Part shown: piece after piece, positions 24,213 through 36,073 of the stretch
Position numbering within the stretch: position 1 is the first letter of the stretch
How the letters are laid out: each line of letters begins with the position of its first letter
Source: Rhododendron vialii
Taxonomy: Eukaryota; Streptophyta; Magnoliopsida; Ericales; Ericaceae
Length of the DNA: 64,000 nucleotides
Direction of reading: 5' to 3'
Assembly (NCBI RefSeq): GCF_030253575.1
Contig: NC_080567.1
Span: 38,735,001 to 38,799,000 of the forward strand
Translations under genes and position numbers: made by a program
Notes under the pieces: model-generated
The model's database searches: none
Told to the model about the DNA's origin: nothing
Seen by the model: the letters and a program-made list of their open reading frames with translations, nothing else

Positions 24213-27200
24213 AATATTTCGTCCCCGAAATAATACCCGCCACAAAGTCAACAAAAACCAACCTCACAAGGTTACCAACACCATCCTCAAAACAAACACC
24301 TTCACCAACTTACACAACTCATCCACATGTAGACAAAAACCAAACTTCAAAAAGAATAAATCCAACCTCTACCGAAATCTCACCTCAAAGAAAATAATCT
24401 CAAACATGCATACACTCAAAATTACTCAGCAACCACACAACACCCAACCTCAAACTCAATAACACCACCAAAAACAAATCTCTAACTCTCGTCAAAGCTC
24501 AACATATCCCAACACCAGTAACTTCCTTAGCAAGGACAATTCATAATTCGCACCAGCCCTATCAATCACTTCTCTCGACAACAACTAACACACAACACGG
24601 TACCCATAAAATTAAAGCATAAATACCCCACCTACACACAACACCGTCCCAAAGAGCCACCACCCAATCTAGAGACAATGTTAGACCTCCCGCCGGAAAC
24701 TACGTTGCGCAGACGCGGTTCCAACTGGATTTCAAACAAGTCCAAAAATCTTGGCGTAACACTTAAGGACACACACACACACTACGCATACATATACATC
24801 CTCTACTCAACAAGGTATATATACTATCCACATAGATATACACAAAACACTCACTCCCACGCTAGCATGGTATCCTATCATCAAGATACATTTATATTCT
24901 CTCTATTCCCTCACACTTTACCTTTACACAAGGCACGAAAATTCTCAACAACTCCTCACACAAGCACAGTATCTCAAACAAAAATGCACACTTAGAAACA
25001 CAACTCTGCAGTTTCTGCAGAACAGCCTGTGATCGAATGCTCATTAAAAATCACATACTCAATCTTTTCCATTAATTCTAATACCAAAACATCACCAATT
25101 GATCAGTGTTTAAGACTCACGAGAACCCATAGCCAGTAAGTACATTTAACTATGACAACATTGATGAATAACATAGCTCCAAAACCTGCCCAGATTTCCA
25201 GAGTTAACAAAACCTGAACTTTAATTCTAAAACTGCTATAATCTAGAAAGAACCACGACACAACCCATACATATTCAGAAAGATATACGAGTCTAGTTTC
25301 GGAATCAAGAAACAGTGCGTAAAACCGATACCCGAGCAAGAAGTTATGCCCGTGTTTCCAACACGTGTCTGTGCTGCCTGCACAGACGCGAATCTGACAG
25401 CAGCTCGGTCCACGAATTTTGTAGGCCAAACCACTTTGTGTTATTTTCTGAAAATTTAACACGATGCAATACACTCACAGACAAACATTCAGGATTTTTT
25501 TCAAGAATTTAGAAGATTTCTAGGTACCTTGAATAAATTCGTCAAAAATAGGACAGTTTCAACTTGGTTCAACACAGTTATGCATATTCATAATATACCA
25601 CGAATTTTCTGAAATTAAACCCAATTCCAACCTCAAAAACCATCTCTCATGGCTTCAATTCAGAGCTAGCAATATACCAAGTATGAAATTGAACAATAAA
25701 ATCATTGATTTAAGTATAGGAAAGCATGAATTACCAAATAGGGTCTTCAATTCAAGTTCTAATCCTAATTCCCTTTTCTTCTCCTTCTTCTCCCTCCACC
25801 GCTGCTCTCCACTGCCTGTACTCCTATCTCGTCTCCTCTGAACCCTCTTTGGATTTCTCAAAACTCTAACTCTCACTAAACTTGAAACCTTTGCTCTTTA
25901 ATCTCCTCAGCACTATCACTACCATTCCCACTATCCTCACAATCATCCTCGTCATTACCACTATCACCTTCACTGCCATCACCATCACCCTCACACCCAC
26001 CATCTCTCTGCCTCTCACCAACCTCCAACCCTAGTAACCGTTGTTGTACCCAACTCCGCGGTAGGTCTCTGTCACCTACAAAAGACACATGCACCCTGTG
26101 CACTCAACAATCCCATCAATATACAATTTTGCACACTTATCCGTAGTACAAGGGACCTCAACTGGTAAAAGATGTGCCGACCTCGTTAACTAACCCACTA
26201 CAACCTAAGTAAAACCATTAGTTCACATTGAAATGATAAACTTTCCACAAAATCCAAAGTTCCAATAGGACACTCACCAACAGAATAATCTTTTAACCCA
26301 TAATTTAAACACTAACGTGTCAATGTTACACCACCACTTACCAACCGCTTACTAGCTCACGCTCTGCTTCCCAAACCTTACCTCCCACCAGACTATAACC
26401 TTAACAACACATTTAATCTATTCCCCTCTTACCTCATCCACACTGATAACCACAACATAGAAACACTCACCCACAATTATCCCCTCATAGACTATCATAA
26501 CCATATTCCAGTTCACGGAATGAACAAAACCATTCCCACAAAACTCCAAACTATTATGTTATTCTCTCATATAAGCTCAACAACTTAAAATCCACTAAAA
26601 CCCCCAAACTTATAACATCCACGTATTCACCTCATCAACTACTCGCACTGTCATAGGACTCTCACTCACCACACAACCTTAAATCATTCTCCCCTCAACC
26701 CAAATCATATGCCGCAAGCACATCACTACCCTAAATAAACCTTAAACACAAAAATTTCCACAAACATGATCACCCCATAACCATCAAACAACCCCAATAG
26801 ATACAACACTTGTCAAAACTTCCCCACGACACCACCACCTACGGTACCGCCGACACTATGCTCAAAACATTCAATTCTAGTACCACAAATCTCATGTATC
26901 CTCCCGCAATAAAAGAGATACTAACCCCACTCAAACTATACAAGGAAAATCTCTTTAAACCTTTCAAGCAAACATGTACCTGAACCCTGTGCAAACTGCC
27001 AATGAACCACAACCATCTGCTGCCCCATGAATCGAGCCATATCAATACCCTGCATTCATGTGAACCGTGCAATAACTACAACACCCCGTCAATAACATTC
27101 GTTGTTAATCCCACACTGTCACCAAATATAACATCCTCAACACATACCGTATGATTCAAATCCGTTTATCAGAAAAAACCTGTTTCAACAGTCAACATCA

Positions 27201-27326
27201 AACACAATGGTTATGGATATAACTCACGCGTTAGTTAAATCCCTAACCGCTACTCGACAACCTCAACTCCTATGGTCCACTACCAAACCCCCAACCAACT
27301 CTCAACACAGAGTCTAGAAAGTACTA
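24213..27326 (-). other. Non-coding interior of the LTR element
   Basis: About 3.1 kb, strongly C/A-rich on the plus strand. On the minus strand the frame at 25876-26103 codes an Asp/Glu/Gly/Ser-rich stretch, possibly a captured or degenerate gag-like fragment, but no CCHC knuckle or enzyme motif is visible. Confidence 0.7.
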
Positions 27327-27338
27327 GCTCTGATACCA
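27327..27338 (-). other. Primer-binding site complementary to tRNA-iMet
   Basis: GCTCTGATACCA on the plus strand, that is TGGTATCAGAGC in element orientation. This is the standard plant initiator-Met primer site. It lies three bases (27339-27341) from the LTR edge. Confidence 0.92.
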
Positions 27339-27341
27339 AGC

Positions 27342-29676
27342 TGTCACGCCCCGCCCCGCAAACGGCACCCAGAGTGGGCCCGAGCCAGCGCGGCCACGTG
27401 GCATTCCATACGAAAGACCACACCACACTCTACGACCAATCAGAATACAACTTAGCGGAAGACTTCTCACTTAAAATACAACCAAGTCAACGCCAAAACC
27501 TCAACTCACAAGTTATAAAAATATCCCTCTCTCCAATTAATTACAGACATTTAGGTTAACTTCTAGACGAATCAGCTACACAACAATCTAACCAACGACA
27601 TCACCCGAGACTAGTCCCAGCACTCTCCAAAGCGTTGACCAGTAGTGGACCCACTCTAAGCCACCTGCTACCTGGCAGTCCAAAAAGGAAAGCCAGAGTG
27701 TGTGAGATATAAAAATGCTCAATAAAATGTCACAATACCCAAAAGAATATCAATAAGAATATTCACCACCAACATAACTGCAATACCCATATGAGTACAT
27801 TGGTTATAACCACCACATCTGCCAAACATAGCAATATTATTCAATAAACAACCACATAACAATAACGGCATGAATGTAAATCACACGAAACTCAACATAA
27901 GTACTCAATCGTATAACCACATGTATAAACACCAACACACAGTGGCACGTCTGCCACATCCCATGTACCCAAGGAATTGTGTCCCGCACACCACACTCCC
28001 ATTCACCGTTAATTAGACGGCACGGCCCACGATATGGTGTGACTCACTCCACAATCCTTTCGCGGGTACAATCAACATACAACAAGCATGCATATCATTA
28101 GCTAAGACAACATATAGCATGATATACAAATTTCCACCACATATATCCATATCAATAGCTAAACCTCGATTAGCATGATATCATTGATATATAATCACCT
28201 CCACCGCATTATTTCCATATCGATAATCATATTGAAAGCTAAAATACCATTAGCAAGATATATACATACCACCATCGCAATATCTTATTGAGAAGAACCA
28301 TATCAGACACACTCACCTTTCATTCGACTGGAGTATGCCAAACTTACGGTTTCGGCACCTCCTAAAAGACCGGCTCGTTACCTAGCCACAAGTTAACCCA
28401 TATTAGCATATGAACATCTAGGAATGTTAAACCAAATGCTAGACTAACAAATCATAACATGCCTTCTACACTTCTACACTAGCTCATGGGGCAAACATTA
28501 CATAAAGTCACCAAAATCTCCAGAGGTGTCCGGGAGTACCCACGTACTCGGGAGACCTCACACATCTTTTCCATACCCCAAGGTACTCCAACACACCCAA
28601 ATATATCAAATATAAAGACCCATAAGTGTACAATCTCAACCAAACAGCCCAACGCAACAAAACTCTCAAAACAAGAATAACAACCACAACCAGCCTGTCT
28701 TATTTTGGCCATATCTTTTTACTCGATTGAAATTAGCTTACCAGACTACCACCGTTGGAAAGTACACTTTCAGTACATAGATTTCGATATACTATAAGCC
28801 TCGTTTCGATTTATAACGACAAAGTTATGCCTGTTTGAAGTTTGAACACGAATCTGCAAAAACTGCTGCGAGACAGTTTCGCAACCATTTTCGCACCTAT
28901 CAACCAACCCAGCTTTAGAAATTCACCAAAAATTGTATACTTAACCAAATTAATTGATTCCAACGCCAATCTCTTATTAACTCAAATATGCACCTCCTGT
29001 AAAAGACCCAAAGTCACCCAAAATGTTCGTCATGCCCAGAAAGTTAAAAGAAGACAGCCACGCACAGATTTGCACATCCAGCAAACAGCCAGTATTCAAA
29101 AATTCATAACTAATTGTGTGACTATCAGTTTTGCATGATCTTGGTACCAAAATCTTCGTATTGAAACGTACTTTGACAGTTATGAAGACACCAAAAATTG
29201 ATTCCTAGCAGAAGGGCTCCCAAAAGACAGATTACCAAAACCCACGAATTTGACCCAAAACATGAACTTTGTCAATTTCCTTCCAAAACTCAATCCATGG
29301 AGAATCTAGCCACACAAATATGAAATTAAACATGGATTACACTTCTAGAGTATAAGAACTTACTTGTCACCGAGTTGGATCGTCGAAAACGGATATCTCC
29401 TTCCTCCCTCCCTTTAGCCGTGGCTTCCTCCTTCCTCTCTCTCTCTCTATGTCGGCAGAATTGGGGAGAATGAGGAAATATCCTCCTGATGGCTATTTAG
29501 TCTCTTAGGAAAAAAAATCCCATGTGGTCACCTCTCCTCTCAACTTATGCTCCAAACCAATAACAATTCTCCATGTAAATCACACCAAAGCCCCTCATAG
29601 AATCCAACAAATACAAATTAAACCCCAAACCTCAAAATTAAATCGAAACCCTAAATATCCTGGGACGGGTGTTACA
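27342..29676 (-). repeat. 5' LTR (right copy)
   Basis: Same length and, as far as read, same sequence as 21862-24196. In element orientation this LTR is upstream and would carry the active promoter. It is followed on the plus strand by the target duplication TAACA at 29677-29681. Confidence 0.95.
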
Positions 29677-29681
29677 TAACA

Positions 29682-30331
29682 AATGCACCACCCCAAACCG
29701 AAAATCTGATTTTTAACAGAAATTGAACCCACACCCGTCCAAACCACATGTTCGACCCCGCCCGAGACCATTCGGGTCGGGTCCGCGTAAAGGCAAGAAC
29801 TTGCATATTCTATCATACAATTAATATGAGTCTTCATTGGTTAGATATACGATGGCTGATTACTTGACATCGTATTATGACCACTTCACTTGGTATAAGA
29901 GGGCGCGGGCATAGTTCATCCCACGTTTCGAACAATTCACAGTTCACATACCACGATGATGTATTCAAAAAAATTACAGCACTGTTAAAAAAAGACTACA
30001 AGTGTCAAACCTCAAAAGCAGCTCCACGTTAAGAGGGGATGGTATTTGGATCCATTCCACGCCAACATAGACAAAGTGTGGAATGGATGATCACTTAATT
30101 TAGTGTTGCAACCTCTCCACCGAGACTAACTTTTGGGTTGAATCCAACGTTTCTACATATCAAACTTTTTTTGCCAATTTTTGTTGTTGATGGTAATAAA
30201 CAATGCCGATTTTTGGTTATCGAAGTTTAAATTGTTCCTTCAAGTATGCAGGTGTCCTAAATAGCTAAAACTAATTTTTGTCAGTTTCTTTTATTCTTTT
30301 CTTGAGAAAAAAACGTCAGATGAGTTCTATA
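29682..30331. other. Old repeat DNA right of the LTR element
   Basis: The first ~110 bp continue the GGGTCGGGT-rich repeat. At about 29818 the phrase ATTAATATGAGTCTTCATTGG recurs with one change at about 47795 in an MFS intron, so both belong to a dispersed family. No gene is seen. Confidence 0.45.
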
Positions 30332-31260
30332 TGTTGCAGGCTGAACATATTTGCCCATGTCTGGCAATCATGGCCGTGCCCAGGCTAAGGCTCCGCTCTG
30401 GACCAGGGCCTCTTAGTTAACCGACGATGCGCGTGCCTTACATCTGGTAGCGGAAGAGTGTCACTCAGGCTCGGCCACCTTCAGGAAGACAGCTTCGTCT
30501 AAAGACTCTCCATCTGAGTCGCCCATTAGGCTTGGCCAAATACGGAGCTCGACTGCCCGCTGAGTCATGTGCTCTCTCACGTGCTAAAGCGGTTACGCCT
30601 AAGGATAATGATGAGCGCACATGGGAGTGCCTGCTCACGCCTACAATGGTTACCAGATCTACTCAGTGATGTCACAATGATGTCACTTAACTCGTGCAAG
30701 GCACACGCCCGTACTTGGAGAGCAAGCTAAGGAGATTCTATAAATACTGAAGAACCACAGTCCTGAGAGGTACATGCTTTTACACACCTAAGAGCATCCG
30801 CAATGGGTGTATTAGCTAGTATGTTTAATTGTGTGTGTTAAGACTTAGCAAACAAAAATGTATTTTTTGTGCCACAATGCTTGCATTAATTTGTGTGCTA
30901 GAGTGTGTTAAATATTGTAGTGTGCTAACATGTATGCCAAGTTTAACAACTATACGAACAAACAATAAGTGGGTCCCACCTCTATAATTCAAACTCCAAC
31001 CATAAAATATAAATATATATTACTCCTAATATACACCTGTTGGACCAATTTTTAACGCACTCCTATGTTAACAATCTCTAACACACATTTGTCAAACCCA
31101 TTTTTATCCTAATACACATTTTAACATACAAGTATACCAAACCCATTGCGGATGCTCTAAACCCTAGTTTCTTGCCTTACTCTTTGTATATTCTCATTCT
31201 CTCGCCGGAGGGCCTTGTCGGGCAACTCCGGTCACGTCTTAGTCTTGCGTTCACTGTGCA
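30332..31260 (+). mobile_element. Probable solo-LTR remnant split by a MITE
   Basis: The sequence has LTR-like layout: TG start, GC-rich upstream half, TATA box CTATAAATACT at about 30738-30748, then a leader and the GCCGGAGGGCCTTGTCGGG stem-like block near 31203-31222, ending TGTGCA. A Tourist-like MITE interrupts it at 30792-31157. No matching partner LTR or target duplication was found, so the ends are estimates. Confidence 0.5.
30792..31157. mobile_element. Tourist-like (PIF/Harbinger) MITE, 366 bp
   Basis: Ends are GAGCATCCGCAATGGGT and its exact inverse ACCCATTGCGGATGCTC. The 3-bp target duplication TAA is present at 30789-30791 and 31158-31160. It is AT-rich and non-coding. It is nested in the LTR remnant. 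Confidence 0.92.
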
Positions 31261-32029
31261 GGATAGAGCGAAGAGGCTGGGCGACCCCTGGACTATATTG
31301 GTTTGAGGAAAAAAAGAAGAAGTTCTATATTGGTTTGAGTCCACGTGGGAGGGCCGTTTTGATAATGGGCCGTTACAAAAGAAGACGAGCTCTATATTTG
31401 GCCCATTCGGATACCATTCAGATCCAGACTAAAGGTGGCCGCTATTCGCAGCCTAGTTCTTGCTACTCGCAGTCGATTGCTACCTACAAACCACCACCTT
31501 ATAAGGATTTGCTACTTGCAACCAACAAATTATCCCTGAAGTCCCCTTTTTACCCTTCTATACAATAAACATACAACCCAATTCAGTCCGTTAGTTCCCT
31601 TCCCTTTTCTAACCTAGGTTTTCTTCCATAGCTCCAATCCGTTTCAGTCCACAGCTCCTCCACCACCCATGGGTACCGCCACCACTTACCTACCCACCAT
31701 TACGGCCACCACCAACCCCCACCTCCCGTCTCTCTCTCTCTCTCTCTCCGCCCCCCTCCCCCGGTTTCTTCTTCTCCTCTTGCCCGTTTCTTCTTCTCCA
31801 ATATCAGTCACCACAACACCACTCTCACCGCACCATAATAGCAGTACAACTTTGAGGCGAAGGAGGAGTGAGAAGAAAGCACAACACGCCGGCATCACCA
31901 ACTATTTCGAAGTTGAACATCGGTAAAATTTTGAATCTTGTTATTTCGTGAATTTTTTTTATTTTTGTTCGAATTTTGTTTAAATTTTTTTGAGAAACCC
32001 ACAGTAAAAAGTACGTTGCTATTTCGTAT

Positions 32030-32300
32030 ATTTTAGATTTGATCGAACATTAGAGTCCGATTGTTCTCCACAGTTTCGAATATTAAAATCTGATTGTTTG
32101 CCCCTTATTCGGATTTTCATATCTGAAATTGATTGCTTCATTCGGATTTTAATTTCCGATTGGCCCCTATTCGAATATTATAAAAGTTGAATTGTTAGGT
32201 CATTCAAAATTTAATATCCAAAATGTATTTCCTCATTCGGACTTTAAGCTGCTTTAATACCTGAGATTAGTCGGAAGCTTCCGATTGACCGACATGTTCA
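32030..32300. repeat. Left cluster of TTCGGA/TCCGAA palindromes
   Basis: About eight degenerate copies of a 20-26-bp palindrome with consensus ATTCGGATATTAATATCCGAAT lie every 30-50 bp. A further four copies lie at 33122-33245, next to the internal end-repeat. Confidence 0.75.
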
Positions 32301-33121
32301 TATATATGGAGTTACGATATACTATGTATATGAGTTATGCATTTGGATAAGATGGGGATTAATCCGACTTGTTTAAATGGGTCCCTACTAGTGGACGGGG
32401 GGATTGGGCAAGATTAGTCTAAGTTGCGCATGTGCCGGCCAGGACACCGTGAGTAATGGAAAAAAGTTGTAATATCGAATTCAAATGTTCATAGTAATGG
32501 CTAATCTGGCGTATCATGTTGTCGAATGGACCTGTTGAAGCATAAGTTGGTATCCCCTGCTATTTTGTGAACTTTATTGCCGATGACTAATTATTCCCAA
32601 TTATTACCACCTAATTGCTATAAGGCACTATTTGTTTCGGCAGAAAATGTCTTCTTGAAATTTCACTTCTTGTGTTTGGTTACAACCCCCCAAAAAAATG
32701 ATGGTGCTAGTGGCAGGGTAGACCTTGGGGCAAAGTATACAATGCAGCCCCTTAGCCCAAATATGCACCTTGATGGCACTTTGTAGAGTATGAAATATTG
32801 AAAGCTTCAAATATGCTAGGCATACATAGTTGTCTCACGTGTTTGAGGTAATTCACATTGACACTGTTGATAAAATTACCAGCATAATACACGAACTTGC
32901 CAAAGCCACAAATCTCTCTCTCCCTTCTCTCTCTCTCTCTGTCTCTCTCTCTCTCTCACATATTCCAAACTTGTGTACTTATAATTGTAGCTTAAAATGT
33001 TTTCTATAGTTTGATCTGTCTGATACCACTGGTTTTGGGCAAGTCTGCTAGAACTCGAGGATACACATATTGTCTATTCAAAATGGCTAAATATTAAGTT
33101 TTGATTGGGTTGTAGACATGC

Positions 33122-33365
33122 TATTCGAATATTATGAAAGTTGAATTGTTAGCTCATTCAGAATTTAATGTCCAAAGTATATTGCCTCATTCAGACTTTA
33201 ATATCCAAAAGTTTATACCCCTTTCGGACATTACAGTCCGATTAGTACCCTCTAATCAGTTTCTGCAAGGTGGCCGCTATTCGCAGCCCAATTCTTGCTA
33301 CTCGCAGTCGATTGCTACCTACAAACCACCACCTAATAAGGAATTGCTACCTTTAATTCAAGAGT
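33122..33365 (+). repeat. Internal palindromes plus internal copy of the element's end
   Basis: 33122-33205 repeats 32174-32255 with about ten changes. 33269-33365 repeats the left terminus and subterminal 95 bp of the element (31434-31530), in the same orientation. This indicates an internal duplication or a nested, partly deleted relative. Confidence 0.7.
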
Positions 33366-34098
33366 TAGACTAATGTATTGTTTGCAATGTACAGGAAATA
33401 CAATGACACGAGTTCCTCCTACCGTTTTTGCAAGGAAGAGGAAGGATGAGCAAGCTTTAACTTTGGAAAGTAAACGAGGCAAAACACGAGGACGAGGGCA
33501 TAGGCAAGAGGTTGGCGGTGAGGAGGATGTGGTGGTTGAGACTTGGTGTTGTATGACTTATTTTTTATGGATACGGCCTTGTATTTATTTTGGACACTTT
33601 ATGGTCATGGTTTATGGGCTACTTTCTGTGGTGGAATGACTTTTATTTTTTTGCGGATAACTATTACCATATTTGTGATAATTGAATACCGTGAAAATAT
33701 GAATACTAAGTAGGGCACCAAAACGTAAATTTTATGGTTTGAATCATTCTTGAAAATTTAGATTTAAATGAGGAGTGCTGTACAAACAGACAATACTCTA
33801 GACAAACATAGAACACTATCAAAAAAAAGGGTTTGCATAAATTTCATATTTTACAATAAGATTCTATGAACTAGAATTTTACATAAAAGTCGTTCGAGCC
33901 AACCTAGTCTAGTTCGATTATGTCCGTCGTTGCCATATCGTTTCCCACTATGTTTTAAAACTCTTTGATCTTGTTTGAATATTGTGTATCCCATCCATCC
34001 GTGAATAAGTAGTGATGTATATACCAATTCCTTGCAATAGGCGGGATGGGGGAATTTGGTCACAACACATTTTTGGTGCCATTGTGGACAGAGATAGT

Positions 34099-34368
34099 TC
34101 AACCATCATTGCCCTTTACAGCTTTCAATTCAAATGGACATTCACATTTTTTGGTGCCCGTCGACCGCACTCTCTTCTTTACAGCTACCACCTTCCCATC
34201 AACTTTCTTCACAAACGGCCTATACTTACCATTCCGTTCACATGAAAACCTCATCTTAGGTGTGCGATTCTTAATACATTTCTTAGAACCCTTAATCACA
34301 ATGATAAACCCGTGTTGTTTACCAGTGCATCTTATCCAATCTACCAACACTTCATCGGATGGAAAAAC
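34099..34368 (-). pseudogene. FAR1-type DNA-binding domain fragment
   Basis: After a minus-strand splice acceptor (TGTGTGTAG, ending at 34369) a 90-codon frame reads VFPSDEVLVDWIR, then GFIIVIKGS, SCERNGKYRPF and TGTKKCECPFELKA. This is the N-terminal zinc-binding fold of FAR1/FHY3 proteins and MULE transposases, with the ordered Cys residues visible. Where the family has a Trp after the Gly-rich turn there is a stop (TGA for TGG), and the final HNH-like ligand pair is lost with a frame change. Downstream minus-strand frame 33851-34102 carries the eroded continuation. The domain is therefore broken. It is either transposase debris or a captured host segment. Confidence 0.75.
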
Positions 34369-34577
34369 CTACACACACATAACAAAAAATTATAGCCCGT
34401 AATATAAGATTGTACAAGATAAATACTCTATCAAAAAAACACTCATTATCTCCGTTGTAAAATGCTTCGTATAATCGTATGGAGGACAAGTCGAAGTAGA
34501 TATAGTCGATGGCCGTACATAACTACCAAGTGTTGAAGTGTCACCTTGTAACACCCAAAGACAAACCAAGTAAGAGT

Positions 34578-34937
34578 AGGATTCTTTGCAGTTTTATTCA
34601 GATATTAATATCTGAAATCTGGCACTAAATTCGGATATAAAAGTCCAACAATGTTGACAATATTTGGATATTAATATCCAAATAGTTATACATAATTCAA
34701 ACATTAAAGTCCGAAAAGTTAGTGAAGTTTTGGCACTGTGTATCCAACTATAAGTGCAGGATTCTCTGCAGTTTCATTCAGATATTAATATCTGAAAACT
34801 GGCACTAAATTCGAATATAAGAGTCCAACAATGTTGACAATATTCGGATATTAATATCCGAATAGTTGTACATAATTCAGATATTAGAGTCCGAAAAGTT
34901 AGTAAAATTTTGGCACTGCGTGTCCAACTGCATCGGG
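34578..34937. repeat. 180-bp tandem repeat, two copies, palindrome-rich
   Basis: Copies start at 34578 and 34758, period exactly 180 bp, with about 90 percent identity. Each holds several TTCGGATATTAATATCCGAA-type palindromes of the same family as the left cluster. They lie in the subterminal region of the TIR element. Confidence 0.88.
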
Positions 34938-35499
34938 CCAGAACTGAAATTGAAAATGGAGGGCTTCTGAAATTGAAAATGGAGGGCTGGCTTACCTCTT
35001 GCTGCGATTTTTACTCCATCACTACAACATCTGTGACATGTTTCTCAACATCCATTGTGTGATCTTCCGACTCCAAATCGTGGTGTTTTGATGAGTCAAC
35101 TATTTCTTGTTTATCAATGGAGGAAGAGGAAGCAATCGAGATTTCCATTGACAATGTAGGAGGAAGAGGAGAGGAGGAAGATAGGCAGACTTGCCTGCTG
35201 GTGGGAGGGGCCTGATGGTGGGTGATGGCAACTGGGTAGGGATGAAAATGGAGGAGTTTGAATGGGGGAGAGAGGAGACGTTCTGGGAGGGAGGGAGGGA
35301 AATCGAGATGATTTTTTTGTGGTTGTATGTAATAAGTTATGTAATATTCTTAAAGGGTAAAATGGTCAAATAACATGAGGTTTTAGGGGTATAGTGGTCA
35401 AATTGCATGAGGGCATTTTTGCCCGTAATTGATAAAAGTTTTAATAGGCTGCGAGTAGCAAGAAGTACGCTGCAAATAGCGGCCACCAGACTAAAACCA

Positions 35500-35900
35500 A
35501 TCCAATCGAAAGACAAGCCCATATTACACACTGGCCCTCTTATTTGGAAAGAAACCGAAGAATTCTACTCTCAGGCATTTCTTTTTCCGAATAATCACAA
35601 TTTCCTACTATAATTTTAGGTTATTTGTTCAACGACCAAACACAATTTTGGGGATGAATAAAATTTAGGTATTATAAACGTGGTCAGTATTGCATAGATT
35701 ATAGACAACTTTGATAGCATGAAACAAGATAGCTGAGATTATTCTTTTTCAACCTCAAATGGATCCTTTTTTTTATTGGCAACGATACCATCAAATATTG
35801 GATCTTATGGGCTTATCCCGTGGTATCGGATGGGGAATATTGTGCATAATTGAGTGATATATAGACAACAAATCTTATAATTAGAGTCCTAATTGGAAAG

Positions 35901-35945
<45 letters not shown>

Positions 35946-36027
35946 GAGAGAGAGAGAGAGAGAGTCCACTTTCCGCAAGAACCACATTATTTGAAAATGA
36001 CTGTATAACCTTATTTAAAGATATATA

Positions 36028-36073
<46 letters not shown>

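Larger units (their letters stand above)
21862..29676 (-). mobile_element. Non-autonomous LTR retrotransposon, complete, 7.8 kb
   Basis: Two direct repeats of 2335 bp flank a 3145-bp interior. The 5-bp target duplication TAACA is intact (21857-21861 and 29677-29681). A 12-base match to the complement of initiator-Met tRNA (TGGTATCAGAGC read on the minus strand) lies 3 nt inside the right LTR, and a purine tract lies beside the left LTR. The element therefore reads right to left. LTR ends are TGTAACACCC...GGGCGTGACA in that orientation. I find no gag, protease, reverse transcriptase, RNase H or integrase; the longest interior frames are about 120 residues without motifs. The structure resembles a LARD: large LTRs and a non-coding interior mobilised in trans. 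Confidence 0.93.
31434..35487 (-). mobile_element. 4-kb TIR transposon with FAR1-domain remnant, MULE-like
   Basis: About 39-bp inverted ends (31434-31472 and 35449-35487) begin GGTGGCCGCTATT and contain CTTGCTACTCGCAG, with three mismatches. Both sides carry the 8-bp direct repeat AGACTAAA (31426-31433 and 35488-35495). On the minus strand there is a possible first coding segment at 35011-35148, acidic and opening with Ser-rich residues, and a FAR1-type DNA-binding domain at 34099-34368. FAR1 domains are typical of Mutator-like transposases, but no DDE catalytic core is visible. A third, directly repeated copy of the left end lies inside at about 33269-33365. Either a deleted MULE or a gene-capturing derivative is possible; an 8-bp duplication would also fit hAT. 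Confidence 0.72.

Noticed and set aside
24044-24995. Frames of 117 and 105 residues at the left of the retrotransposon interior
   Set aside because: They run against the element's orientation and are Thr/Pro/Asn-rich by composition.
31669-31926. 85-residue frame starting near an ATG in the TIR element
   Set aside because: Low-complexity Ser/Pro/Leu sequence from a CT-rich tract; possibly a leader exon but not supportable.
33373-33639. 88-residue frame with Arg/Gly-rich centre
   Set aside because: Basic, slightly AT-hook-like, but no family match that I recognise and it runs opposite to the FAR1 remnant.
34578-34937. CRISPR-like impression from regularly spaced palindromes
   Set aside because: Spacing is irregular, units are diverged, the host is a plant, and the unit is a 180-bp tandem with internal palindromes.
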